A DNA stretch of 64,000 nt from Amycolatopsis mediterranei (GTDB taxonomy: Bacteria; Actinomycetota; Actinomycetes; Mycobacteriales; Pseudonocardiaceae), in assembly GCF_026017845.1 (NCBI RefSeq), contig NZ_CP100416.1, forward strand, positions 4,633,667 to 4,697,666. The letters are read 5' to 3'. Below, one piece after another: positions 45,501 through 51,813 of this stretch. The first letter of the stretch is position 1; each line of letters starts with the position of its first letter. A program made the translations under genes and the position numbers. The notes beneath the pieces are model-generated. The model worked only from the letters and a program-made list of their open reading frames with translations, made no database searches and was not told the origin of the DNA.

Positions 45501-45691
45501 GGTGGTGGGAACGCACCGCCACCACGGCGTTGGGCCGGGTGCACGCAGCGCTCGGCCGCCACGCCGAGGCCGTGCTGCACCACGAACGGGCGGTGAAGCT
45601 GGCGCGCGATCTGGCCGACGAAACCGCCGAAGCCGAAGCGCTGGCCGCGTTGGCGGAAACGCCGGCGGTGCGCCGGGAAATCCACGCTTAG
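42587..45691 (+). CDS. Large SARP regulator (XRE - BTAD - NB-ARC - TPR)
   Basis: A 1034-residue AfsR-like activator with an extra N-terminal helix-turn-helix of XRE type (about 20-75; LRRRRGELGITQAELARRAG). The OmpR-like winged helix (about 85-165; VGVLGPLLVEVGG, VLWGARPPRS) and BTAD (about 175-320; ELGIEPGPEVRAAQL) follow. The NB-ARC NTPase has P-loop GMAGVGKT at 372-379 and ALVVLDDAADAAQ as Walker B. TPR repeats fill about 760-1030. GTG start. It stands directly ahead of the second biosynthetic cluster. GTCAG heptamers at 11-bp spacing 54 bp downstream of its stop make it the prime candidate for the pathway activator. Confidence 0.93.
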   Translation: MDTGRGGLPHTEHTAAAGEPFSALLRRRRGELGITQAELARRAGVSVRAVRYLEHGRTRNPRTASIRQLIAALEPEPGTPAAATTRVGVLGPLLVEVGGAPQHLGDTRWARLLGLLALQPNRAVAVDDIVDVLWGARPPRSHLDLIGGAVRRLRALLHPQLQLRATGRGGYRLDGTPDQLDVLRFDARLDEAKAAQAGGDRESAFRALDAAMACWRGPVLAGHDALHRHSAVAALSRRRLSTALAYADAGIALGRHDEVVAQLETMRDDEPMHEGLHARLMVALAGSGRQAAALALFDALHARLASELGIEPGPEVRAAQLHVLRQEVPAAAQPFGTGNYLPRDVGHFVGRVAETGLLTGAAGPAAVYGICGMAGVGKTALAVHLGHRFADRFPDGQLFADLHAHGPDGPLAPEAALDSLLRQLGVDGARIPERLDQRAALWRSLLVGRNALVVLDDAADAAQVRPLLPGGPGSLVLITSRARLTSIDVLTTVSLDVLAPAEAAQLLTRVAGPDRVGPDPAAGEITRLCGYLPLAVRIAAARLRDRPLWTVSHLAGLLRDEHRRLAELSTGDRSVGAAFTLSYRQLTEPQQRLFRLLGEFPGTDVDAVAAAAIAGRELRETERLLEELVDVHLLSQPALGRYRFHNLIRDHARATGLAAPTAAREAAASRMFDYYLHVAGRAADVLEPTRKRFRPAGSPPACGPELGTAAEALAWLEAERENLAAVAAAAAGRDRPHHCWQLVQPLWRFYFVRGHVDDWIRTHRLALRVAGELGDPIAEAELRKNLGLGHWRSGDFAEAVAQHHRALALDRANHDLWGQAKTHNHLGFIHARGGSHDEALTHHRHAVELYRAAGDRCGEARALVGLGDLHYHAGRRAESAAEFRRGLDLAQEVGDCWGEALAAIGLGFTAAPRHARRHLERGLQYARAAGDRWAECLALTGLGTVHHADGDVPEAANCLRQAVTLAQEVGDRWWERTATTALGRVHAALGRHAEAVLHHERAVKLARDLADETAEAEALAALAETPAVRREIHA

Positions 45692-45744
45692 CGCTGCCCG
45701 GAAAAAGGTGCGCCAGGGCTTCGTTAGGCGCGCCTGATCTCCCG

Positions 45745-45787
45745 GTCAGTGGGCCGTCAGTGCCCCGTCAGCGCGCGCCGCGATTCT
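45745..45787 (+). promoter_or_regulatory. SARP operator and promoter ahead of KAS III gene
   Basis: GTCAGTG, GTCAGTG and GTCAGCG begin at 45745, 45756 and 45767, an exact 11-bp period. Eight bases after the last heptamer comes GATTCT (45782-45787), a possible -10. This spacing matches known SARP-activated promoters. The start codon is at 45836. Confidence 0.75.
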
Positions 45788-45835
45788 TGGCCGGACCGAA
45801 AACCGGTGGTGGACCCGAGGGGAGTTGACGGCGCG

Positions 45836-46762
45836 ATGACTTCGCTGGTGGCGGTGTCCACTTACGTGCCGACGACCGTGGCGATCGAATCGCTGCAGGA
45901 CGAGCTGGCCCTCTCCGCCGGGCAGCTGCGCCGGTTCCGGCGGATGTACGGCCTCGACGAGGTCTGCCGGTCGGACGAGTCCGAAGCGGACATGGTGCTC
46001 GGGGCGGTCAGCAAGCTCGATGCCCTGCGCGGCCAGGAAGAGCGCGTCCGCTATGTCGTCCGCGCCAAGACGATGCCGGCCGCGAACCCGTACCCCGTCG
46101 ACCCGATGATCGACGTGCGGGAGGCGCTCGGGCTCACCCACGCCACCCTGTTCACCCTCACCGACCACGCCTGCGCCTCCGGGCTGCTCGCCGTCGACCT
46201 GTGCGGCACGCTGCTGGCCGCCGACGGCGATCCCGACGCGCTCGCCCTGATCCTCACCGGCGAAAAGGCGTTCACCCATTCCGCGCAGGTCATTCCCGAC
46301 GTCGCGATCATGGGGGAGGCCACCGCGGCGGTGCTCGTCGGGCCGGGCGAGGACCAGGACACGATGCTCGGCTACGCCACCACCACGCTCGGCGGCCCGG
46401 GCGGCGAAGTCATCCTCGACGACGAACAAGCCGCGGAGTTCCGGCAGATCTACCCCGGCGCGGTCGCCGAGGTCGCACTCGAAGCCATTGCCGCCGCCGG
46501 GCTGACCGCCGACGACATCGACCTGGTGCTGCCGCACAACGTCAACAAGATCTCCTGGGTCCGCGCGAGCGCGGCGCTGGGCATCGCGCGCTCGAAGATC
46601 TTCCTGCAGAACGTCGGGACGACCGGGCACTGCTTCTGCGCCGACCCCTTTCTCAACCACCACGCCGCGGACGGTCTCGGGCTCATCGCGCCCGGGGCCC
46701 ACTACCTGATGATTTCCGTCGGCCTGGGGTCGACGTTCTCCGCCATGGTTTTCCGGAAATGA
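45836..46762 (+). CDS. KAS III-like condensing enzyme or acyltransferase
   Basis: A 308-residue thiolase-fold enzyme with Cys113 in DHACASGLLAVDL and His234 in VLPHNVNKIS. The third residue of the usual C-H-N triad is altered: GTTGHCFCADPF stands where GNTSAAS is expected, with His265 in the Asn position. Such changes occur in KAS III relatives that transfer rather than condense acyl groups. The ATG follows GAGGGGAG. It is the first gene after the SARP repeats and is followed by the decarboxylase after 10 bp. The substrate is unknown. Confidence 0.85.
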   Translation: MTSLVAVSTYVPTTVAIESLQDELALSAGQLRRFRRMYGLDEVCRSDESEADMVLGAVSKLDALRGQEERVRYVVRAKTMPAANPYPVDPMIDVREALGLTHATLFTLTDHACASGLLAVDLCGTLLAADGDPDALALILTGEKAFTHSAQVIPDVAIMGEATAAVLVGPGEDQDTMLGYATTTLGGPGGEVILDDEQAAEFRQIYPGAVAEVALEAIAAAGLTADDIDLVLPHNVNKISWVRASAALGIARSKIFLQNVGTTGHCFCADPFLNHHAADGLGLIAPGAHYLMISVGLGSTFSAMVFRK

Positions 46763-46772
46763 GGAGCGCTGC

Positions 46773-48068
46773 ATGAGTGTCGAATTCGAGATCTCCGGCG
46801 TCGGCATCGCCGAACTCGCGGAGCGTTACGGCACCCCGCTCTTCGTCTACGACGGTGACGAACTGGGCGGCCGGCTGCTGGGTCTCCGTGAGCAGCTGCA
46901 CCCGCGGCTGGAGATCTTCTATTCGCTCAAGGCCAATCCGAACATCTCGGTGTGCGCGCTGCTGCACGCCCACGGTGCCCGGGCCGAAGTCTCGTCGATG
47001 GCCGAACTGATCACCGCGCGCCGGGCCGGCGTCGCCGGCGAGGACATCATCTTCCTCGGCCCCGGCAAGAGCACCTCGGAACTGGCCGCGTGCCTGGACG
47101 AAGGCGTCTACACCGTCGTCTGCGAATCGTTCGGCGAGCTGAAGATCCTCGACGAGCTCGCGCGCGAACGCGGGATCGAAGCGCGGGTCGCGCTGCGCGT
47201 GAACCCCAGCTTCGCGGTCAAGGGCTCGGGCCTCACCATGGGCGGCAAGCCACGCCAGTTCGGCATCGACGAAGAACAGCTGCTCGCCGCCACCGACCTC
47301 GTCGACCGGCACCCGAACCTGCGGCTGATGGGCGTGCAGGTCTACATGGGCACCCGGATCCTCGACGAGGAGCCGATCGTCGAAAACACGCGGCGCATCT
47401 TCGAGCTCGCCGAACGCGTCTCGCGCCGGTTGGGCTTCCCGCTGGACATGGTCGACGTCGGCGGCGGCCTCGGGGTCGCGTACTTCGACGGCGAACGGGA
47501 CCTCGACCGCGATCTGCTCGCTTCGCTGCTCAACCCGGTGATCGACGAGTTCGCGCAGCGGCACCCGGCGACCCGGCTGGTCATGGAGCTCGGCCGGTAC
47601 CTGGCCGCCACTTCCGGGACCTACGTCGTCCGCGTCCGCTACACGAAGACCTCGCTGGGGCAGAACTTCGCCGTCGCCGACGGTGGTACGAACCACCACA
47701 TGGCCGCCGTCGGCATCGGGTCCTACGTCAAGCGCGACTTCCCGATCCGGCTGCTCAACCGCATCGACGAACCCGCCACCGAAACCTGGCAGGTGACCGG
47801 TCCGCTGTGCACGCCCAACGACGTGCTCGCGAAGAAGGCCGCGCTGCCGCCGGTCCGCCCGGGCGACCTGGTCGGCGTCACGCGGTCCGGTGCCTACGGC
47901 CCGACGGCGTCACCGGTGCTGTTCCTCAGCCACGGCTACCCGGCCGAAGTCATCGTCCACTGTGGACGGCACTACCTCGTCAGCGAGCGGGACGAGCCCG
48001 CGGACCTGCTGCGCCGCCAGCACCTGCACGAGTTCGCGCCGCCGGTCGCCGTGGGCGCGGAGCGCTAG
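46773..48068 (+). CDS. Type III PLP-dependent amino acid decarboxylase
   Basis: A 431-residue alanine-racemase-fold decarboxylase. The PLP Lys53 is in FYSLKANPN, the phosphate-binding loop is DVGGGLGV, and ELGRYLAATSG and the Cys of GPLCTPNDVLA lie at the partner active site. A GAYGPTASPVLFLSHGYPAEV end follows. The family covers diaminopimelate and ornithine decarboxylases and BtrK, which decarboxylates glutamate bound to an ACP. Genes of this length in NRPS clusters are often BtrK-like. A free ACP at 56254 could be the carrier. GAGGAG precedes the ATG. The amino acid is not readable from sequence. Confidence 0.88.
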   Translation: MSVEFEISGVGIAELAERYGTPLFVYDGDELGGRLLGLREQLHPRLEIFYSLKANPNISVCALLHAHGARAEVSSMAELITARRAGVAGEDIIFLGPGKSTSELAACLDEGVYTVVCESFGELKILDELARERGIEARVALRVNPSFAVKGSGLTMGGKPRQFGIDEEQLLAATDLVDRHPNLRLMGVQVYMGTRILDEEPIVENTRRIFELAERVSRRLGFPLDMVDVGGGLGVAYFDGERDLDRDLLASLLNPVIDEFAQRHPATRLVMELGRYLAATSGTYVVRVRYTKTSLGQNFAVADGGTNHHMAAVGIGSYVKRDFPIRLLNRIDEPATETWQVTGPLCTPNDVLAKKAALPPVRPGDLVGVTRSGAYGPTASPVLFLSHGYPAEVIVHCGRHYLVSERDEPADLLRRQHLHEFAPPVAVGAER

Positions 48069-48071
48069 GCG

Positions 48072-48881
48072 ATGTACCGCGCGTCCACGACCACCCTGTC
48101 CGCCGCGCCATCGCCGGGCCTGCAGCCGTTTCCGCTGCGCCTGGCGCTGGCGACCCGGCGTGAATTCGCACCCGGCGACCGCGAAATCGACGTTCCCGAG
48201 CTGCACCGGTACTTCGCCGACCTCAGCCGCGGGCACGACATCGGCTTCCGGCCCGGCCGGGTGACGCGGGCGCGCGGCAACCCCTTCCTCGCGATGGCCC
48301 GCGAGCTGCTCGCCGGGCAGCTCTCCGGCGAGCGGATCGACCTCGCGATCGTCGCCCACGCGGCGCCGGAGTTCGACCCGCGGCTGTCGGCGCCGGTGAA
48401 CCTGACCGCCGTGCTCCCCGGCAACCCGCTGGTGTTTTCCGTTTCGGGGCAGGGCAGCCTGGCCCCGTTCACCGCCTTGCGGATCGCCGGCTCCTACGTC
48501 CGGCGCCACGACTACCGGCGCGCCCTGGTCCTGATCATGGACCAGGGCGTCACGCCGTACGACGTGCCGGACCGGATCGGGGACGCCGCTACCGCTTTGC
48601 TGTTCGAGGCGGGCGGCCGCCGGACGGTCCGCGTCGGCTACGAACCCGAAGTGGTGCCGGACGCCTTGCCGGAGTTCGAGCCGGCGGAGACGGTCGTCGT
48701 CGGCCGCGGGCTCGCCGGGACGGGTGCCTGGCCGGGGGCGATCGTCGCGCCGCCCGAGTTCCCGTGCACCGGGCTCTGGGCGCCGCTCGCGGACGGCCCG
48801 GCCGCCGGTCCGGTGCTGCTGGCCGACTACGACCCGCGCCGAGGTGCGCTGGGCATCTGCGTGGTGGCCGAGTCCGACTGA
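48072..48881 (+). CDS. Thiolase-fold-like orphan, possible inactive KAS III partner
   Basis: A 269-residue protein 3 bp after the decarboxylase. I do not recognise it as a named family. The central stretch VFSVSGQGSLAPFTALRIAG then RALVLIMDQG has the layout of the KAS III nucleophile helix and following strand. The Cys is replaced by a Ser/Gly segment. A later GDAATALLFEAGG resembles the KAS DGAGA strand. It may pair with the KAS III-like enzyme two genes upstream as a non-catalytic half. This is inference from pattern only. Confidence 0.6.
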   Translation: MYRASTTTLSAAPSPGLQPFPLRLALATRREFAPGDREIDVPELHRYFADLSRGHDIGFRPGRVTRARGNPFLAMARELLAGQLSGERIDLAIVAHAAPEFDPRLSAPVNLTAVLPGNPLVFSVSGQGSLAPFTALRIAGSYVRRHDYRRALVLIMDQGVTPYDVPDRIGDAATALLFEAGGRRTVRVGYEPEVVPDALPEFEPAETVVVGRGLAGTGAWPGAIVAPPEFPCTGLWAPLADGPAAGPVLLADYDPRRGALGICVVAESD

Positions 48882-48936
48882 CGCGGCCCTATGATGAGGG
48901 TCGTCGTGGTCGGGTTCGAAGCGGGGGACGGACAAA

Positions 48937-49581
48937 GTGCGCGTGGTCATCGGTGAAGACCAGTTCCTGCTCAGGGACGGTCTGGTGCGGCTGCTCGAGG
49001 CGCACGAATTCGAGGTCAGCGCGGCGGTGGACAACGGGCCGGACCTGCTGGAAGCGATGCTGCGCGAACGGCCGGACATCGCGATCGTCGACATCCGGCT
49101 GCCGCCGTCGTTCACCGACGAAGGCCTGCGCGCCGCGATCGAAGCGCGCCGCCGCATCTCGGGCTTCCCGGTGCTCGTCCTTTCGCAGTACGTGGAACGG
49201 CTCTACGCCGACGAACTCCTCGCGGACGGCGAAGGCTCGGTCGGCTACCTGCTCAAAGACCGCGTGTTCCACGGCGACCAGTTCGTCGACGCCGTCCGCC
49301 AGGTCGCGCTGGGAGGCACGGTGATGGACCCGGACGTCGTGACGCGGCTGCTGACGCACAACACCCGCGACGACCGCCTGGAGCGGCTGACCGCCCGGGA
49401 GCGCGAAGTCCTCAAGCTGATGGCCGAAGGGCGGTCCAACAGCAACATCGCGGGCGAGCTGGTCATCTCCGAGAAGGCCGTTTCCAAGCACATCAACAAC
49501 ATCCTCGCCAAGCTGAACCTGCCGCAGTCCGAGGACGCCAACCGGCGGGTCCTGGCGGTGCTGGCCTACCTGAAGCACTGA
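48937..49581 (+). CDS. NarL/LuxR-type response regulator
   Basis: A 214-residue response regulator. The receiver domain (about 1-120) has phospho-acceptor Asp52 in IAIVDIRLPP, acidic residues in VVIGEDQFLL, and Lys in GYLLKDRVF. The C-terminal LuxR helix-turn-helix (about 148-212) has LTAREREVLKLMAEG and ISEKAVSKHINNILAKLNL. GTG start behind GGACGGA. The sensor kinase gene is convergent, its stop only 6 bp away, an unusual layout for a cognate pair. It likely controls the ABC exporter next to it. Confidence 0.92.
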   Translation: MRVVIGEDQFLLRDGLVRLLEAHEFEVSAAVDNGPDLLEAMLRERPDIAIVDIRLPPSFTDEGLRAAIEARRRISGFPVLVLSQYVERLYADELLADGEGSVGYLLKDRVFHGDQFVDAVRQVALGGTVMDPDVVTRLLTHNTRDDRLERLTAREREVLKLMAEGRSNSNIAGELVISEKAVSKHINNILAKLNLPQSEDANRRVLAVLAYLKH

Positions 49582-49587
49582 CCGTCG

Positions 49588-50874
49588 TCAGAGCGCCAAG
49601 CCGCACGGGATTTCGATCGTCACCATGGTCGGGCCGCCGAGCGGGCTGAGGATCGTGATGAAGCCGTCGAGCGGCGCGAGCCGCTTCTCGATGCCGCGCA
49701 GTCCCGAGCCGCCTTCGGTGTTCGCGCCGCCGCTGCCGTTGTCGCTGACGTTGATGACCAGCCGGCCGGACTCGTAGTGGACGTGGATCGCGCCGCTGTC
49801 CGCCCCGGAGTGCTTCATCGCGTTGTTCAGCAGTTCGGACACCGAGAAGTACGCGGCGGTCTCGACCGCCAGCGACGGCCGGCCGGGCAGGTCGATCGTC
49901 GTCTCGATCCGCAGCGGGTTTTCGATCGCCAGCGTGCGGATCGCGTCGGCGATGCCGCGGTCGACCAGCACCGGCGGCTGGATACCGCGGACGAGGTCGC
50001 GCAGCTGCTGCAGCGCTTTCGCCGAAGTGTTCTTCGCCTCGTCCATCAAGGACCGGGCCGCTTCGGGGTGGGAGTCGAGCACGCGCATGGCGGCGTCGAG
50101 CGTCATCCCCATCGCGACGAGGTGGGTCTGCGCGCCGTCGTGCAGGTCGCGTTCGATGCGGCGCAGCTCGGTCGCCTGGGAACCCACGGCGTCGTCACGG
50201 CTTTCGGCCAGGTGCTGCACGCGGTTCGTCAGCCGGGTCACCTCGGTCGGGGCCAGCAGGGTGGCCGCCAGCCGCGCGTGCAGCTTCAGCAGGTGCGGCG
50301 CGCTCCACAGCGCCAGCGGGAAGTGCGCCAGGCCGAGGATGGCGGCGAACCAGGCCGTCGGCTGGTCGTCCACCGGGATCACGACGTACCAGCTGCCGAG
50401 CCGGTCGGCCGCGTCGGACCCGATCAGGAACGGCATCGCGAGTCCGCGCAGCCCGTGCAGGACCAGGAGCAGTGGGGTGAGGGTGAGCAGGATGCCGAGG
50501 GAGCTGTCCACCACCAGCCACAGCGCGTCGCGCCAGTTCGCGCGGTCGCCGAGCAGGTGGTGGCAGCGGCGCAGCGCTGTGCTCCCGGCCGGCTCCGGCA
50601 GGTACGGCGAGGCGATCCGCACGCCGGACCACGCGTCGGCCGACGCGCGCACCCGGTCGGTCAGGGCGCGCATCAGCAGCACGGCCGGGGGCAGCATGAA
50701 CAGTCCCACGCCCACGCCGATCAGCGAGCCGGCGGTGACCACGACGATGAACACCACGAGTTCGGTCACCGCGACCACGGCGAGCACGCCGCCGCGCAGG
50801 GTCGCGAGCCCGCCGTCGCGCAGCAGCGACCGCGTCATCGTGGCGACCGGGCTTCCGCTAGTCATGGCGCCCAT
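49588..50874 (-). CDS. Sensor histidine kinase, HisKA_3 type
   Basis: A 428-residue membrane kinase. About five N-terminal membrane segments (VVAVTELVVFIVVVTAGSLI, VGLFMLPPAVLLM, SSLGILLTLTPLLLVLHGL and others) form a DUF-like sensor. The dimerisation helix carries the phospho-His in RRIERDLHDGAQTHLVAMG. The ATPase domain has YFSVSELLNNAMKHSGA (N box) and NVSDNGSGG, with GSGLRGIEKRL. It pairs by position with the convergent response regulator. It is divergent from the ABC transporter genes. Confidence 0.9.
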   Translation of the reverse strand: MGAMTSGSPVATMTRSLLRDGGLATLRGGVLAVVAVTELVVFIVVVTAGSLIGVGVGLFMLPPAVLLMRALTDRVRASADAWSGVRIASPYLPEPAGSTALRRCHHLLGDRANWRDALWLVVDSSLGILLTLTPLLLVLHGLRGLAMPFLIGSDAADRLGSWYVVIPVDDQPTAWFAAILGLAHFPLALWSAPHLLKLHARLAATLLAPTEVTRLTNRVQHLAESRDDAVGSQATELRRIERDLHDGAQTHLVAMGMTLDAAMRVLDSHPEAARSLMDEAKNTSAKALQQLRDLVRGIQPPVLVDRGIADAIRTLAIENPLRIETTIDLPGRPSLAVETAAYFSVSELLNNAMKHSGADSGAIHVHYESGRLVINVSDNGSGGANTEGGSGLRGIEKRLAPLDGFITILSPLGGPTMVTIEIPCGLAL

Positions 50875-50904
50875 TATGCGCAGGCCGGGCCGTTCTCCGC
50901 GGTA

Positions 50905-50938
50905 GTGCTAACCCCCGCAAACTTCCGCTCCCTAGCAC
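50905..50938. promoter_or_regulatory. Possible response-regulator site before ABC genes
   Basis: GTGCTA (50905-50910) and TAGCAC (50933-50938) are inverted 6-bp arms with a 22-bp spacer, between the kinase start and the ABC ATPase start. The support is symmetry and position only. Confidence 0.3.
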
Positions 50939-51018
50939 CCTCGGAAACCGGCCCGCACCTTCGTAACGTGGTCGCGGTAACGAATGGACGAAACGAAGTC
51001 ACGCCAGGGGAGCCGCAG

Positions 51019-51813
51019 ATGTACCAGCAAGGCGACACGGTCGAAGTCGTGCGGCTGCTGTCCGTACGCAAGGCGTACGGCAAGGACCGGGCCCAGGTGC
51101 TGGCCCTGGACAACGTGACGGCGGGCTTCGCCGGCGGCACGTTCACCGCGGTGATGGGGCCGTCGGGGTCGGGCAAGAGCACACTGCTGCACTGCGCGGC
51201 CGGCCTGGACAAGCCGACGTCCGGCTCGGTCGTGCTGGGCGGCACCGACCTCAGCGTGATGCGCGAGGTCGAGCTGACCCGGTTGCGGCGCGACCGGATC
51301 GGGTTCGTGTTCCAGGCCTTCAACCTGCTGCCCGCGCTCGACGTCGAGCAGAACGTGACCCTGCCGCTGCGGCTGGCGGGACGGCGCCCGGACCCGGCGC
51401 TCGTGCGCCGCGTCATCGAACAGGTCGGGCTCGGCCAGCGGCGGCGCCACCGGCCCGCGGAACTCTCCGGCGGCCAGCAGCAGCGGGTGGCGATCGCCCG
51501 CGCCCTCGTCACCCACCCCGAGGTGATCTTCGCCGACGAGCCGACCGGCGCGCTGGACACGCGGTCGGCCCAGGAAGTCCTTTCCCTGCTGCGGGAAGCG
51601 AAGAGCGTGTCCCGGCAGACCATCGTGATGGTGACCCACGACCCGGTGGCCGCCTCCTACGCCGACCGCGTGCTGTTCCTCGCCGACGGCCGGGTCGTCG
51701 ACGAGCTGCGGCAGCCGAACCCCGAAGAGGTGGCCCGGCGGATGACCAACCTCGTCGCCCGCGCCGAGCAGCGGCCGCAGGAAGGCCCCTGGCTGAGCGA
51801 GCTGACGCGCTGA
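51019..51813 (+). CDS. ABC transporter ATPase, MacB/LolD type
   Basis: A 264-residue ATPase. Walker A is GPSGSGKS, the Q loop is GFVFQAFNLLPAL, the signature is LSGGQQQRVAIARAL, Walker B is VIFADEPTGALD, and the H switch is in VMVTHDPV. Family hallmarks place it with exporters that pair with an FtsX-like permease. GGGGAG precedes the ATG, and the stop overlaps the permease start (TGATG). It is located in the biosynthetic region beside a two-component system, so export of, or self-protection against, the cluster product is likely. Confidence 0.94.
   Translation: MYQQGDTVEVVRLLSVRKAYGKDRAQVLALDNVTAGFAGGTFTAVMGPSGSGKSTLLHCAAGLDKPTSGSVVLGGTDLSVMREVELTRLRRDRIGFVFQAFNLLPALDVEQNVTLPLRLAGRRPDPALVRRVIEQVGLGQRRRHRPAELSGGQQQRVAIARALVTHPEVIFADEPTGALDTRSAQEVLSLLREAKSVSRQTIVMVTHDPVAASYADRVLFLADGRVVDELRQPNPEEVARRMTNLVARAEQRPQEGPWLSELTR

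Noticed and set aside
42137..45685. Very long open frame on the minus strand opposite the SARP gene
   Set aside because: High GC leaves antisense frames open. The translation is Gly/Ala/Arg/Val-rich with no family pattern, while the plus strand has clear SARP, NB-ARC and TPR domains.
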